This document shows positions 9,411-19,960 of a DNA stretch of 64,000 nucleotides, piece after piece (within the stretch, counting starts at the first letter, position 1; each line of letters begins with the position of its first letter). The translations under genes were made by a program, and so were the position numbers. Origin of the DNA: Serratia nevei (GTDB lineage: Bacteria; Pseudomonadota; Gammaproteobacteria; Enterobacterales; Enterobacteriaceae). The DNA lies in contig NZ_JAMYWQ010000001.1 in NCBI RefSeq assembly GCF_024160145.1, positions 186,001-250,000 on the forward strand, given 5' to 3'. Under the pieces are notes generated by a model. That model saw only the letters and a program-made list of their open reading frames with translations, was not told the DNA's origin and did no database searches.

Positions 9411-12400
9411 ATGTCAGAAACGCTTTCTTTGCCGGATACTCAGGTCGAGTATCGGGATTATCCGCTGGTTGCAGCGCAACCGGGGATCTGGATCGCCGAC
9501 CAAATCGCGCTGCGCCGCAACAGCTTCGCCGTGGCGCACTACACCGAACTGCATGGCGCTATCGATCGTTCAGCGCTGGAGCGCGCGATCCGTCAGGGGT
9601 TGGCCGAAGCGGATACGGTGCAGGCGCGGTTCTTTGAGGCGCAGGACGGCCAGCCGGTGCAGCGTTTGCCGCTGATCGCCGATCCTGCACGCGTGCAGGC
9701 GCCGGAGTGGTTTGATTTCAGCGCGCGGCCGGACGCCGAACAGGCGGCGCTGGCGCTGATGAACGACGATCTGGCACAGGATCTGCCGGCAGACGGCGAG
9801 CGGCCGCTTTACCGCCATGCGCTGATCCGCGTCAGCGCCGATCGCTGGTTCTGGTACCAGCGCTTTCATCATTTGACCCTGGACGGCTTCAGCTTCGAAG
9901 CCATCACCCGCCGGATCGCCGATATCTATCGCGCGCTGCGCCACGGGCTGTCCCCGGCGACCTCGCCGTTTACCCCGTTCGGCAAGGTGGTGGAAGAGTT
10001 TCAGCAATGGCAAACGTCGCCCGCACGTCAGCGGGCGGCCGAGTTCTGGCAACAGCATCTGCGCGATCTGCCGTCGCCGCTGTCGTTATCGACGGAAAAC
10101 CGGGAGGTTGAAGCGGGTGCCCGGCCGCTCAAACAGGCGCTGGTACTGCCTGAATCGCTGTTTGACGAAGCGCGGCGCGATAACGCGCTGCGGTCGCTGC
10201 AACCGGCCGATATCGTCACGGCGGCGCTGGCGATGTACCTGGCGCGCATGAGCGGCGAAACCCGCTTTGCGATCGGTTTTCCTTTCATGCGCCGGATGGG
10301 GTCGCAGGCGCTGGCGGCGGTCGGCCCGGTCGTCAACGTGCTGCCGCTGCTGCTGAATGTGACGCCGGAACTGTCGCTGGCGGACGTCTGCCAGGCCACC
10401 GTGGCGGAAATCAAGCAGGCGCGCCGCCATCAACGCTATGAGGCGGAGCAGATCAAACGCGATCTCGGCCTGGTCGGCGGCCATCAGGAACTCTACGGAC
10501 CGGTGGTCAACGTCAAGGTTTACCACAGCGCCTTGTCGTTCGACGGTCAGGCGGCCGTGACTCACACGCTGGCGATGGGGCCGGTCGACGATCTGGAGTT
10601 TGAGATCGGTTTTCGAAGCGGCGTGCTGACGCTGTCTTTGGTCGCCAACCCGGCCAAATACTCGCCGCGCACCTTGCATCATCACGCGCAGCGCATCGGC
10701 CATTGGCTGCAGCAGCTGGCGCGGCAGCCGCATCAGCCGCACGGTCAACTGGCGTTGATCGGCGAAGGGGAACTGCGTCAACTCGCAGCCTGGGGGCGTG
10801 GCGCAGAGCTGACGGCGCCGGCCGGCATGGTCTCGATCATGGATGCGTTCCAGCGCCAGGTTGCGCGCCAGCCCGAGGCGCTGGCGGTGGCCTGCGGCGA
10901 GGTGCGCCTCAGCTACCGGCAGCTCTCCGAACGGGTGATGCAGCTGGGGCGAGTGCTGATCGCAAGCGGCATCGGTGCCGAAGACGTGGTTGCCATCGGC
11001 ATTCCGCGCTCGGTGGACACGCTGGTCGCGCTGTTCGCCGTGCTGGCCAGCGGCGCGGCCTATATGCCGCTCGATCTGGACTATCCGCGTGAACGTTTGG
11101 CGCTGATGTGCGACGACGCGCGGCCGGTGATGCTGCTGACCCATCGCGCCACGCGGGCCAACATGCCGGATCTGCCGCAGGTGTTGTGCCTGGACGACGC
11201 GCCATGCCTGGCGCGCTGCGCGGCCGCCGAGGCCACGCCGATAACGGATGCCGAGCGGCGGGTGCCGCTGAGCGAAGCGCATCTCGCCTACATGATTTAC
11301 ACCTCCGGCTCGACCGGCAAACCCAAAGGCGTCATGTCCACGCACCGCGGGCTGCTCAACCTGTTCCTGTCGCACCAGGCCTCTCTGTTCGGCCCGGCGA
11401 TCGAAAAATTCCAGGCTCGCCACGCGCGCCGCTTGCGCGCCGGCCATACGGCATCGTTTTCCTTCGACTCCTCCTGGGAACCGCTGTTCTGCATGATGAT
11501 GGGCAGCGAACTGGTTATCTTCGATGAGGAGCTGCGCCGCGATCCCTGGGCGCTGCTGGAACAAACCCAACAGACGCCGATCGATCTGCTGGACATCACG
11601 CCGTCGTTCTTCTCGCAACTGGTGGACTGCGGCCTGCTGAAGGGGCAGTTCCCACTGCCGTCGTTCGTGATGATCGGCGGCGAGGCGGCGACGCCGACGC
11701 TGTGGAACCTGATGCAGCAGCATCCGGAGGTGGAGATCCACAACTATTACGGCCCGTCCGAATACACCGTCGATACCCTCGGCGCGCCGGTGACGGCCGC
11801 AGACCAGCCGGTGATCGGCCGTCCCCTCGCCAATACCTCAGTTTGGCTGCTCGACAGCCGCCTGCAGCCGGTGCCGATCGGCGCGGCGGGCGAGCTGTAC
11901 ATTTCCGGCAAGGGCATCGCGCGCGGTTACCTGCGGCGCCCGGATCTGACGGCGGCGCGCTTTGTCGCCAACCCGTTCGCCGAAGGCGAGGTGATGTACC
12001 GCAGCGGCGATCTGATGCGCTGGAGCGCGGAGGGCCAGCTGGTGTTCATTGGCCGCACCGATCACCAAATCAAGGTGCGCGGCTTCCGCGTCGAGCTGGG
12101 TGAGGTGGAAAGCGCCTTGGCCGCCTTGCCGGACGTGGGGCGGGCGGTGGTGATCGCCGAGCCGATCGGCGCCACCTATCGCCTGATCGGCTACTGCTCG
12201 GTACAGGATGACGCTCGCCGCGCCGCGCCGGCGCTGCAAAACGAGCTGCTGGGGCAGCTGGCGCAGCGTCTGCCGGATTATATGGTACCGGCGATCCTGG
12301 TGGTGATGCCGGAGCTGCCGCTCAACGTCAACGGCAAAATTGACCGCCAGGCGCTGCCCAAACCGCAGGAGACGCTGGCGCAAAGCATTCGCGAACCGGC

Positions 12401-15400
12401 CACCGAGCAGGAAAGGCTGATTTGCCGCGCGATGGCGCAGCTGTTGGGGATGGAGCGCGTCGGCGCCGACGACGATTTCTTCGCGCTCGGCGGCGACAGT
12501 ATCTCGGCGATGGGGCTGGGCACCGCTCTGCGGCGCAACGGTTATCTGCTGCGGCCGCGTGAGATCTTCGCGCTGCACACCCCCGCGCGCATGGCGCAGG
12601 CGATGCAGCCGCTGGCCGCTGACTCTCAGACCGCGCGCAGCGTGCGGCAAGGCCCGATCGACGGGCTGCCGATCCTGCACTGGTTTGCCGAGACGGGCGA
12701 TATGCATCGCCGCTTCGCGCACGGCGTTTTCCTGCACGTGCCTGCGGAGCTGCAACCGGAACAGCTGCGTGATGCGTTGGACCAGCTGCGCGCGGCACAC
12801 CCGGCGCTAGGCGCGCGGATCCGCGATGGCCAGTTGGTGGTTGAGGAAGCCGCTAGCGCTGAGTTCATGCAGGTTCTGGCCGTATCCGGCGAGCTGGAGT
12901 CGGCGGCGGAACAGGCTTTCGACGCCGCACTCGAGCATCTCGACCCGGCGGCCGGCGCCATGATGCAGGCGATCCTGTTGCAGCGTGACGGGCAGAGCCT
13001 GGGGCTGGTGCTGGCGATCCACCACCTGGTGGTCGACGGCGTTTCCTGGCGCATCCTGCTCGACGAGCTGCGGCAAGTGGCCGACGGTGTCATGCAGGGG
13101 CAGCCGATCACGCTGCCGCCGGAAGAAACCTCGCTCTATGAGTGGTCTGCGCGTTTACGCGCCGACGTGGAACGCCGGGAAGCCGAGCTGCCGTTCTGGC
13201 GGCAAATGCTGGCGGACGGCGTGCCGCGTTTGGGCCGGCGCGCGCTGGAACCGCAGACCGATCGCCTTGCCTCGGTGAGCGAACGGCGCACGCTGCTCGA
13301 CAGCCGGCTGACCGCCGCGCTGCTCGGCACATTGCCGCAGGGATATCGCGCCCAGGTTGAAGAGATCATGCTGTGCGCGCTGGCTTTGGCCTGCCGCCGC
13401 CGTTTTCAGGCCGCGTCGCTGCGTTTCTCTCTGGAGTCGCACGGCCGCGCCGAGCTGGACGACGGCCTCGATCTGGCCCGCACCGTCGGCTGGCTGACGG
13501 CGGAGTATCCGCTGCGCATCGAACTGCATGACGCCGAACACAATGAGGCCGTGCGCGCGGTGAAACGGGCGACGCGCGCGGTGGTCGATCGCGGCGTCGG
13601 TTACGGCCAGCTGCGTTATCTGCATCCGCAGCGTGACGACCTGGCGGCGCTGGCGCAGCACAACGCCCCGGAGATTTTATTCAACTACCTCGGACGTTTC
13701 AGCCAGGATGAGGGGCACTGGACGCCGCAGCGCAGCCAAACCCGCTTCCGCGATGCCTTCGCCGTGGCGCAGGATGCGCAGCAGGCGCTGTCTTACGGGC
13801 TGGAAGTGAACATCTTTGTCGAGGAACGGCGCGACGGCGCCTGCCTGGCGATTAACTGGAGCTGGCTGGAGGCAATCTTCAGCGAGAGCGACATTGCGCA
13901 GCTGCACAGCGGCATCGAGCAAGCGGTGCGTTCACTGTGCGAGTTTGCCGAACAGCATCCCGAACGCGCGGCGGCGACGTTGGTGGCGGCCGAGATCGCC
14001 CAGCCGGGCGTCGACGATCAGGCGGTGCGCGCCTGGGAGCGGGAGTGCGGGCCGTTAACCGCGGCGCTGCCGCTGTTGCCGTTGCAACATGGCCTGCTGT
14101 TCCATGCGCAGACGGCGCAGCAGGGCGGCAGTTATAACTCGCTGACGCGCCTGAGCCTTAGCGGCGAACTGGACGTGCATCAGCTTCAGCAGGCGCTGGA
14201 TGCGGTGATCCGCCGCCATCCGCAATTGGCCGCCCGATTCAACCGCGAGGGGGAGCCGCTGCAGCTGATACCGCAGCAAAGCCATTGGCCGCTGGACAGC
14301 CACGCGCTGCCGCCGCTGACGGAAGAACAAGAGGCGCAGGCACTGCACCGGCTGGAGCAGCAGGAGCTGCAGCGCGATCTGTTCAACCAGCCGGGCGCGA
14401 TGCTGCATGCGCTGCGGGTCAAACACGGCGATAGCGAACGCTACACGCTGTTCCTTAACGCGCACCACCTGATCGTCGACGGCTGGTCGACGCCGGTGGT
14501 GCTCAACGATCTGATGCTGGCCCTGCGTGAAGGCGAGCAGGCGTTGCCGCCGCTGCGTTCGAACTATGCCGATATCGTGTGCCGCCTGACCGCGCGGGAT
14601 GCCGAAGCCTCGCGCCGCCTGTGGCGCGAGACACTGCAGGACGTGCGGCCGACGTTGCTGTTCGGTGAAACGCAGGACGAGCGCGTGCATGAGCTGGAAA
14701 TGACGCTGCCGCCGGCCGAGGAAAGGCGCTTGCTGACCCTGTGCCGCGAACGCGGGTTGACGCTCAATACCCTGATGCAGGGCATTTGGGCCTTGCAGTT
14801 GGCCAGCTGTTGCGGCCAGCAGGACGTGGTGTTCGGCTCGCCGGTTTCCGGCCGTTTTGGCCAGATAGAAGGGATCGAGGAACACGTCGGCCTGTTCAGC
14901 AACACGCTGCCGGTGCGGGTTCGTCTGCAGCACGATCGTCCGTTGACGGAGCAGTTGACCGACCTGCAGCACCGGCAGATTGAACTGCTGGAGCACGACG
15001 ATTTGGGGTTGGGGGAAATTCAACAGCTGGCCGGAGCGGGCACGCTGTTCGATACGCTGTTGGTGGTGGAGAACTACCCGGACAACGACGCTCTGCTGGG
15101 CGGCGCAGGTTCGCTGCGCTGTGATGCCATCCGCAACAAAGGCTATACCCACTATCCGCTGACGCTGTTGGTACTGCCGGGCGAACGTCTGCGCCTGCTG
15201 ATGGAGTACCGCGCCTCGGTGCCACAGCCCGAGCGCTTCGCCGCGCGGCTGCTGGCGCTGCTGCAGCAGTGGATCGCCGAGCCGGATCTGCCGCTGCCGC
15301 GCTGGCAGTTGCAAACCCCGCAGGAGCAGGCGCTGATCGCGGCGGTCAACCGCACCGGGCAGGCGGTGGCGGACACCACCTTGCATCAGGCGATCGCCGA

Positions 15401-17921
15401 TCAAGCGCGGCGCACGCCGGAACGCATCGCGCTGCAGGATGCCGGGCACAGTCTCAACTACCGTGACATGCAGCGCCAGGCCGCGCTGCTGGCCGAGCGA
15501 CTGACGGCGGCCGGCATTCAGCCGGGGGATATCGTCGCGGTGGCGTTGCCGCGCTCCGTGCGCCTCAGCCTGGCATTGACGGCGATTGTACAGACCGGCG
15601 CCGCCTGGCTGCCGCTGGACACCGGCTACCCGGACGAACGTCTGGCCTACATGGTGGAGGATGCCAAGCCGCGGCTGATTATCACCGAAAGTGCATTGGA
15701 CACCCGCTTCGCCGCGCTGGCGCCGACGCTGCTGTTCGATGCGCTGGACGACAGCGGGCGCGAACCGGCGCCGCGCGAACCGGCGGGGAACGGCGATTAT
15801 CCCGCCTACGTGCTGTATACCTCCGGCTCTACCGGGCGGCCGAAAGGCGTGGTGGTGAACCACCGGGCGATCGTCAACCGCCTGTTCTGGATGCAGCATG
15901 AGTATGCGCTCGATGCGCAGGACGTGGTATTGCAGAAAACGCCGTGCAGCTTCGACGTTTCCGTGTGGGAATTCTTCTGGCCGCTGATGGTCGGCGCCCG
16001 CCTGGTGATGGCGCCGCCGGAAGCGCACCGCGATCCGCAGGCGCTGACGACGTTGATTGACGATTATGGCGTGACCACGCTGCATTTCGTTCCGTCCATG
16101 TTGGCTATCTGGGTGGAGGCATTGAACGAGCGGGCGCCACGGCGCGCCGCCGCCAGCCTGAAACGCGTGTTCTGCAGCGGTGAGGCGCTGTCGTGTGAAC
16201 TGGCTTCCCGCTATCAGGCGTTGGTTACCGCGCCGCTGCACAACCTGTATGGCCCGACGGAGGCAGCGGTTGATGTCACTTATCAACCGGCGTCCGGCGC
16301 GGCATTGGCGGCGGTGAACGGCGCCGGCGTGCCGATCGGCAAACCGGTCTGGAACACCCAACTGAGCATTCTCGACGCCATGTTGCGGCCGGTGCCCGTT
16401 GGCTGCGCCGGCGATCTCTACCTGCGCGGCATTCAGCTGGCGGATGGCTATCTGCATCGGCCGGGGTTGACGGCGCAGCGGTTTGTCGCCGATCCCGCCG
16501 GCAACGGGGCTCGCATGTATCGCACCGGCGATATCGCCCGCTGGCTGGAAGACGGCAGCGTCGAATATTTGGGGCGCAGTGACGATCAGCTGAAGATCCG
16601 CGGCCAGCGCATCGAGCTGGGCGAAATCGAGCAGGCGCTGCTGGCGCAGCCGGGGGTAGCGCAAGCGGCGGTTAGCGCCATCGAGCTGGGCGAGGGCGCG
16701 ACGGGGCTTGGCGGCGCCGATATGCGCCAGCTGGTCGCCTGGCTGATCGCCCAACCGGGCGTGACGCTGGATACCGGCGTGCTGCATCAGGCGCTGGAGC
16801 AGCGTTTGCCGGCGCACATGATGCCGGTCAGCTATGTCATGACCGACCGCTTCCCGCTCAGCGCCAGCGGCAAGCTGGATCGCAAGGCGTTGCCACGGCC
16901 GCAGCTGGCCCGGCAAGCCGGGCGCGCGCCGCACAGCGACAGTGAACGCCTGCTGGCAGGGCTGTTCGGGGAATTGCTGGGGCGCGAAAACGTATCTGCC
17001 GACGACGACTTCTTCGCACTGGGCGGCCATTCGCTGCTGGCGATGCGCCTGGCGGCGGAGCTGCGGCGGCGCGTGCCTCGGCCATTGAGCGTCGGGCAGA
17101 TCATGTTCGCCCGCAGCCTGGAGAAGATGGCGCACCTGCTCGATGACGCGCAGGCGGCCAACTCGGCCGAGAGCCGCGGCGTCGGCGAGTGCCTGCAACT
17201 GCGGGCCGGCCAAGGCCCGGCGCTGTTCTGCCTGCATCCGGCTTCCGGTTTCGCCTGGCAGTACTCCGGGCTGAGCCGTTACCTGCCGGGGAACTACCCC
17301 ATCATCGGCCTGCAGTCGCCAAGGCCGGACGGCGCCATCGCCACCTGTGAGGATATCGAGCAGATGGTCGATCGTCATCTCGCCCATCTGCGCCGCCTGC
17401 AGCCGCAGGGGCCTTATTACCTGCTGGGCTATTCGCTCGGCGGCACGCTGGCGCATTCGATGGCCGCGCGCCTGCAGCAGCAGGGCGAAGAGGTGGCCTT
17501 CCTTGGGATGCTGGATACCTATCCGCCGGAAGGCCAGGATTGGACCGGCCCCAGCGAGGAGGAGGCGCAGAAAGAGGTGGCCCAGGAGCAGGCTGAGTTT
17601 ATGGCGGAAGATCATGGCGATCCGGCGCTGATGGCGGAGAAGGCGGCGATGTTCGACAGCATCGTCGCCAACTACCGTGACGCGGTGCGCATTCTGTCTC
17701 AGGCGCGCAGCCGGCGTTTCCACGGCACGGCGACGCTGTTTGTCGCCGACCGGACGCTGCCGCCGGAGATGGATATCGCCGCCGTGTGGGCGCCGTATCT
17801 GGATGGGCTGATCTGCCATCACCAGCGCTGCGAACACGCGGACATTCTGTCGCCGGCTTCGCTGGAGACGCTCGGCCCGCTATTGCACGAGCTGCTGACG
17901 CGGCAATACGGGTTGGTATAA
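9411..17921 (+). CDS. Two-module siderophore NRPS, C-A-T-E-C-A-T-TE (CbsF/EntF type)
   Basis: A 2836-residue synthetase. Order: condensation (HHLTLDG 153-159); adenylation 1 (TSGSTGKPKG near 630); carrier 1 with GGDSI (Ser1030); epimerisation (HHLVVDG 1204-1210, plus NYLGRF near 1425); condensation 2 (HHLIVDG 1685-1691); adenylation 2 (TSGSTGRPKG near 2138); carrier 2 (Ser2541); thioesterase (GYSLGG, Ser2675). The second A domain's specificity positions read D-V-W-H-F-S-L-V-D-K, the EntF serine code. In the first, Asp at 278, Gly at 301 and Asp at 331 suggest a basic residue. Predicted unit: 2,3-dihydroxybenzoyl-D-Lys (or D-Arg/D-Orn)-L-Ser, as in chrysobactin or vanchrobactin. No DHB-synthesis genes lie in the window. 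Confidence 0.92.
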   Translation: MSETLSLPDTQVEYRDYPLVAAQPGIWIADQIALRRNSFAVAHYTELHGAIDRSALERAIRQGLAEADTVQARFFEAQDGQPVQRLPLIADPARVQAPEWFDFSARPDAEQAALALMNDDLAQDLPADGERPLYRHALIRVSADRWFWYQRFHHLTLDGFSFEAITRRIADIYRALRHGLSPATSPFTPFGKVVEEFQQWQTSPARQRAAEFWQQHLRDLPSPLSLSTENREVEAGARPLKQALVLPESLFDEARRDNALRSLQPADIVTAALAMYLARMSGETRFAIGFPFMRRMGSQALAAVGPVVNVLPLLLNVTPELSLADVCQATVAEIKQARRHQRYEAEQIKRDLGLVGGHQELYGPVVNVKVYHSALSFDGQAAVTHTLAMGPVDDLEFEIGFRSGVLTLSLVANPAKYSPRTLHHHAQRIGHWLQQLARQPHQPHGQLALIGEGELRQLAAWGRGAELTAPAGMVSIMDAFQRQVARQPEALAVACGEVRLSYRQLSERVMQLGRVLIASGIGAEDVVAIGIPRSVDTLVALFAVLASGAAYMPLDLDYPRERLALMCDDARPVMLLTHRATRANMPDLPQVLCLDDAPCLARCAAAEATPITDAERRVPLSEAHLAYMIYTSGSTGKPKGVMSTHRGLLNLFLSHQASLFGPAIEKFQARHARRLRAGHTASFSFDSSWEPLFCMMMGSELVIFDEELRRDPWALLEQTQQTPIDLLDITPSFFSQLVDCGLLKGQFPLPSFVMIGGEAATPTLWNLMQQHPEVEIHNYYGPSEYTVDTLGAPVTAADQPVIGRPLANTSVWLLDSRLQPVPIGAAGELYISGKGIARGYLRRPDLTAARFVANPFAEGEVMYRSGDLMRWSAEGQLVFIGRTDHQIKVRGFRVELGEVESALAALPDVGRAVVIAEPIGATYRLIGYCSVQDDARRAAPALQNELLGQLAQRLPDYMVPAILVVMPELPLNVNGKIDRQALPKPQETLAQSIREPATEQERLICRAMAQLLGMERVGADDDFFALGGDSISAMGLGTALRRNGYLLRPREIFALHTPARMAQAMQPLAADSQTARSVRQGPIDGLPILHWFAETGDMHRRFAHGVFLHVPAELQPEQLRDALDQLRAAHPALGARIRDGQLVVEEAASAEFMQVLAVSGELESAAEQAFDAALEHLDPAAGAMMQAILLQRDGQSLGLVLAIHHLVVDGVSWRILLDELRQVADGVMQGQPITLPPEETSLYEWSARLRADVERREAELPFWRQMLADGVPRLGRRALEPQTDRLASVSERRTLLDSRLTAALLGTLPQGYRAQVEEIMLCALALACRRRFQAASLRFSLESHGRAELDDGLDLARTVGWLTAEYPLRIELHDAEHNEAVRAVKRATRAVVDRGVGYGQLRYLHPQRDDLAALAQHNAPEILFNYLGRFSQDEGHWTPQRSQTRFRDAFAVAQDAQQALSYGLEVNIFVEERRDGACLAINWSWLEAIFSESDIAQLHSGIEQAVRSLCEFAEQHPERAAATLVAAEIAQPGVDDQAVRAWERECGPLTAALPLLPLQHGLLFHAQTAQQGGSYNSLTRLSLSGELDVHQLQQALDAVIRRHPQLAARFNREGEPLQLIPQQSHWPLDSHALPPLTEEQEAQALHRLEQQELQRDLFNQPGAMLHALRVKHGDSERYTLFLNAHHLIVDGWSTPVVLNDLMLALREGEQALPPLRSNYADIVCRLTARDAEASRRLWRETLQDVRPTLLFGETQDERVHELEMTLPPAEERRLLTLCRERGLTLNTLMQGIWALQLASCCGQQDVVFGSPVSGRFGQIEGIEEHVGLFSNTLPVRVRLQHDRPLTEQLTDLQHRQIELLEHDDLGLGEIQQLAGAGTLFDTLLVVENYPDNDALLGGAGSLRCDAIRNKGYTHYPLTLLVLPGERLRLLMEYRASVPQPERFAARLLALLQQWIAEPDLPLPRWQLQTPQEQALIAAVNRTGQAVADTTLHQAIADQARRTPERIALQDAGHSLNYRDMQRQAALLAERLTAAGIQPGDIVAVALPRSVRLSLALTAIVQTGAAWLPLDTGYPDERLAYMVEDAKPRLIITESALDTRFAALAPTLLFDALDDSGREPAPREPAGNGDYPAYVLYTSGSTGRPKGVVVNHRAIVNRLFWMQHEYALDAQDVVLQKTPCSFDVSVWEFFWPLMVGARLVMAPPEAHRDPQALTTLIDDYGVTTLHFVPSMLAIWVEALNERAPRRAAASLKRVFCSGEALSCELASRYQALVTAPLHNLYGPTEAAVDVTYQPASGAALAAVNGAGVPIGKPVWNTQLSILDAMLRPVPVGCAGDLYLRGIQLADGYLHRPGLTAQRFVADPAGNGARMYRTGDIARWLEDGSVEYLGRSDDQLKIRGQRIELGEIEQALLAQPGVAQAAVSAIELGEGATGLGGADMRQLVAWLIAQPGVTLDTGVLHQALEQRLPAHMMPVSYVMTDRFPLSASGKLDRKALPRPQLARQAGRAPHSDSERLLAGLFGELLGRENVSADDDFFALGGHSLLAMRLAAELRRRVPRPLSVGQIMFARSLEKMAHLLDDAQAANSAESRGVGECLQLRAGQGPALFCLHPASGFAWQYSGLSRYLPGNYPIIGLQSPRPDGAIATCEDIEQMVDRHLAHLRRLQPQGPYYLLGYSLGGTLAHSMAARLQQQGEEVAFLGMLDTYPPEGQDWTGPSEEEAQKEVAQEQAEFMAEDHGDPALMAEKAAMFDSIVANYRDAVRILSQARSRRFHGTATLFVADRTLPPEMDIAAVWAPYLDGLICHHQRCEHADILSPASLETLGPLLHELLTRQYGLV

Positions 17922-17981
17922 CGCAACCGGGCCGGGGGGCGTGCGTCCCGGCCCGCACCAAAACATGATATGCAGGACACT

Positions 17982-19265
17982 ATGGCCAGACCTTCTTTTT
18001 TTCTTGATTTCAGTTTGCTGAGAAGCAATGCGCATTTTCGCGCGATTTTCTGCGCCCGCATGCTGTCGGTGTTTTCCCTCGGCATGTTGGCGGTAGGGGT
18101 GCCGATCCAGATCCAGGCGATGACCGGCTCCACGTTGCAGGTGGGGGTCGCGGTGGCGCTGGACGGGGTGGGCATGTTTATCGGCCTGATGCTGGGCGGC
18201 GTGCTCGCCGATCGCTACGATCGCCGCAAGCTGATCCTGTTTGCGCGCGGCACCTGCGGGCTGGGTTTTGTCGCCCTGAGTCTGAATGCCTTCGCCCCGG
18301 CGCCGTCGCTGTGGGCGCTTTACCTGCTGGCGGCCTGGGATGGGTTCTTCGGCGCGCTGGGCATGACGGCGCTGATGGCGGTGATCCCGCTGCTGGTCGG
18401 GCGCGAAAACCTGGCGGCGGCGGGAGCCTTGAGCATGGTGACGGTGCGCATCGGCGCGATCCTGGCACCGGCGCTGGGCGGGATCATCATCGTATTTGGC
18501 GGCGTGGGACTGGCGTTCGCCGTGGCCGCCGCCGGGACGCTGGGCACCCTGGTCCCGCTGGTGCGCCTGCCGACGCTGCTGCCGCAGCAGCAGGAGCCGG
18601 AACACCCGTTGCGCGCGCTCGCCAGCGGCTTCCAGTTTGTCTGGCGCAATAAGGTGGTAGGCTCGGTGGTGCTGCTGGGGATGCTGATGAGCATCGTCGG
18701 CGCCGTCAGGGTGCTGTTCCCGGCGCTGGCGCAGGACGCTTACCACGTCGGGGCCTCCTCTATCGGCCTGATGTATTCCGCGGTGCCGCTCGGTGCGATG
18801 CTGGGCGCGCTGACTAGCGGCTGGGTGGGGCGTTTATCTCGGCCCGGCGTGCTGATCCTGGTCGCCGCCATCGTCGCGTTTACCGCTATCGCTTCGCTGG
18901 GGCTGTTCAGCCACCTGGCGCCGGCGCTGCTGGCGCTGGTGTGCTACGGCTATGCCAACGCCATCGCCTCGCTCCTGCAGTTCATGCTGATCCAGAGCAA
19001 CACGCCGGATCATCTGCTGGGGCGGGTGAACAGCCTCGGCACCGCGCAGGACGTGACCGGCGATTCGATCGGCGCGCTGGGGCTCGGCGTACTGGGCAGG
19101 GTATTCACTCCGCTAATGAGCGTGCTGTCGTTCGGTGCTTTCGCCGCTGTGCTCGGCGTGCTGGTGGCCTTCAGCGTGCGCACGCTGCGCCAGTGCCGGC
19201 CGGCGGACGCGCTGGTCGAGCACGATGATCCCGCGCCGGCCACCTCAGCAGCGGCGGACAACTAA
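17982..19265 (+). CDS. entS: EntS-like MFS siderophore exporter
   Basis: A 427-residue MFS protein with about twelve hydrophobic segments and the signature LADRYDRRKLI near residue 75. Its start, RPSFFLDFSLLRSNAHFRAIFCARMLS, matches the EntS/enterobactin-exporter family well. EntS exports newly made catechol siderophore across the inner membrane. The ATG at 17982 is chosen over 17970 because AGGA lies six bases before it. It is the last gene of the siderophore operon, 60 bp after the NRPS, and should share the Fur control at 7727. Confidence 0.87.
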   Translation: MARPSFFLDFSLLRSNAHFRAIFCARMLSVFSLGMLAVGVPIQIQAMTGSTLQVGVAVALDGVGMFIGLMLGGVLADRYDRRKLILFARGTCGLGFVALSLNAFAPAPSLWALYLLAAWDGFFGALGMTALMAVIPLLVGRENLAAAGALSMVTVRIGAILAPALGGIIIVFGGVGLAFAVAAAGTLGTLVPLVRLPTLLPQQQEPEHPLRALASGFQFVWRNKVVGSVVLLGMLMSIVGAVRVLFPALAQDAYHVGASSIGLMYSAVPLGAMLGALTSGWVGRLSRPGVLILVAAIVAFTAIASLGLFSHLAPALLALVCYGYANAIASLLQFMLIQSNTPDHLLGRVNSLGTAQDVTGDSIGALGLGVLGRVFTPLMSVLSFGAFAAVLGVLVAFSVRTLRQCRPADALVEHDDPAPATSAAADN

Positions 19266-19274
19266 CCCCTCACG

Positions 19275-19297
19275 GCACCGGCTGTTCCGGCCGGTGC
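19275..19297. terminator. GC-rich hairpin after entS
   Basis: GCACCGGC (19275-19282) pairs with GCCGGTGC (19290-19297) around a 7-base loop, 10 bases after the exporter stop. There is no clear T-run, so termination strength is uncertain. It separates the siderophore operon from the convergent kdp operon. Confidence 0.45.
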
Positions 19298-19328
19298 TGC
19301 TCCCCCCAGTGGCACATCATGTCGATGT

Positions 19329-19949
19329 CTATTTCTCCTTCGCCCTCTTTTCTAACGCAATATTCAGCTCCAGTACGTTTATCCTTTGCTCCCCGAAGAT
19401 ATCCATAATGGGCGGTTGAATATGCGATTGGATAAGATCTTCAATCTGCGAAACCGGTATTCCACGTGACTTTGCAACCCAGGGGGCCTGAAGAAATGCG
19501 TTATCGGGGCTGATATCCGGATCGAGTCCTGATGCTGAGGTCGTCAGCATATCGGCTGGTAACAAGCGATTGCGCAGTTCCGGATGGGCGGATTCCAGCG
19601 CCTGGCGATCGGCAGTGATTCGATCGCTTAGCGTTTTACTGGCCGGCCCCAAATTAGATCCCGACGAGTTATTTGCGCTATAGGGCGCAGCAATCGTTTT
19701 GGTTGCATCACTCGGATCAGTCATCAGAGTTGCCGATGGGCGACCATGAAACCATTGCGCTCCGTTCCATTGTTGCCCTATCAGGTGTGAACCTAATGGT
19801 TTACCCGCAGGGGTAATTATCAGACTGCCATTGGCCTGGGCCGGGAATAAAGCTTGCCCCAGCCCATTGACCAGGAAGGGATACATCAAGCCACAAAGCA
19901 GCCAGGTAATGATGCTGACACGCAGCGCGCTGTTTAATATGCTCAACAT
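19329..19949 (-). CDS. kdpC: Potassium-transporting ATPase subunit KdpC
   Basis: A 206-residue protein with one N-terminal membrane helix, the family segments GSHLIGQQW and GSNLGPASKTL, and a C-terminal LELNIALE. KdpC is the single-span chaperone-like subunit of the high-affinity K+ pump KdpFABC. It follows kdpB by 11 bp and is the last gene: the expected kdpD and kdpE are not downstream, where the siderophore exporter converges instead. Base composition is visibly lower in GC than both flanks. Confidence 0.95.
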   Translation of the reverse strand: MLSILNSALRVSIITWLLCGLMYPFLVNGLGQALFPAQANGSLIITPAGKPLGSHLIGQQWNGAQWFHGRPSATLMTDPSDATKTIAAPYSANNSSGSNLGPASKTLSDRITADRQALESAHPELRNRLLPADMLTTSASGLDPDISPDNAFLQAPWVAKSRGIPVSQIEDLIQSHIQPPIMDIFGEQRINVLELNIALEKRAKEK

Positions 19950-19960
19950 GGTGTCGCTCC

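Noticed and set aside
14055-17837. A 1260-codon open frame antisense to the NRPS gene
   Set aside because: It mirrors a high-GC coding gene; the protein is Arg/Gln/His-rich with no domain, as expected for an antisense shadow. The same holds for 107-1336, 6155-7510, 10086-11741, 26246-27379 and 28515-29645.
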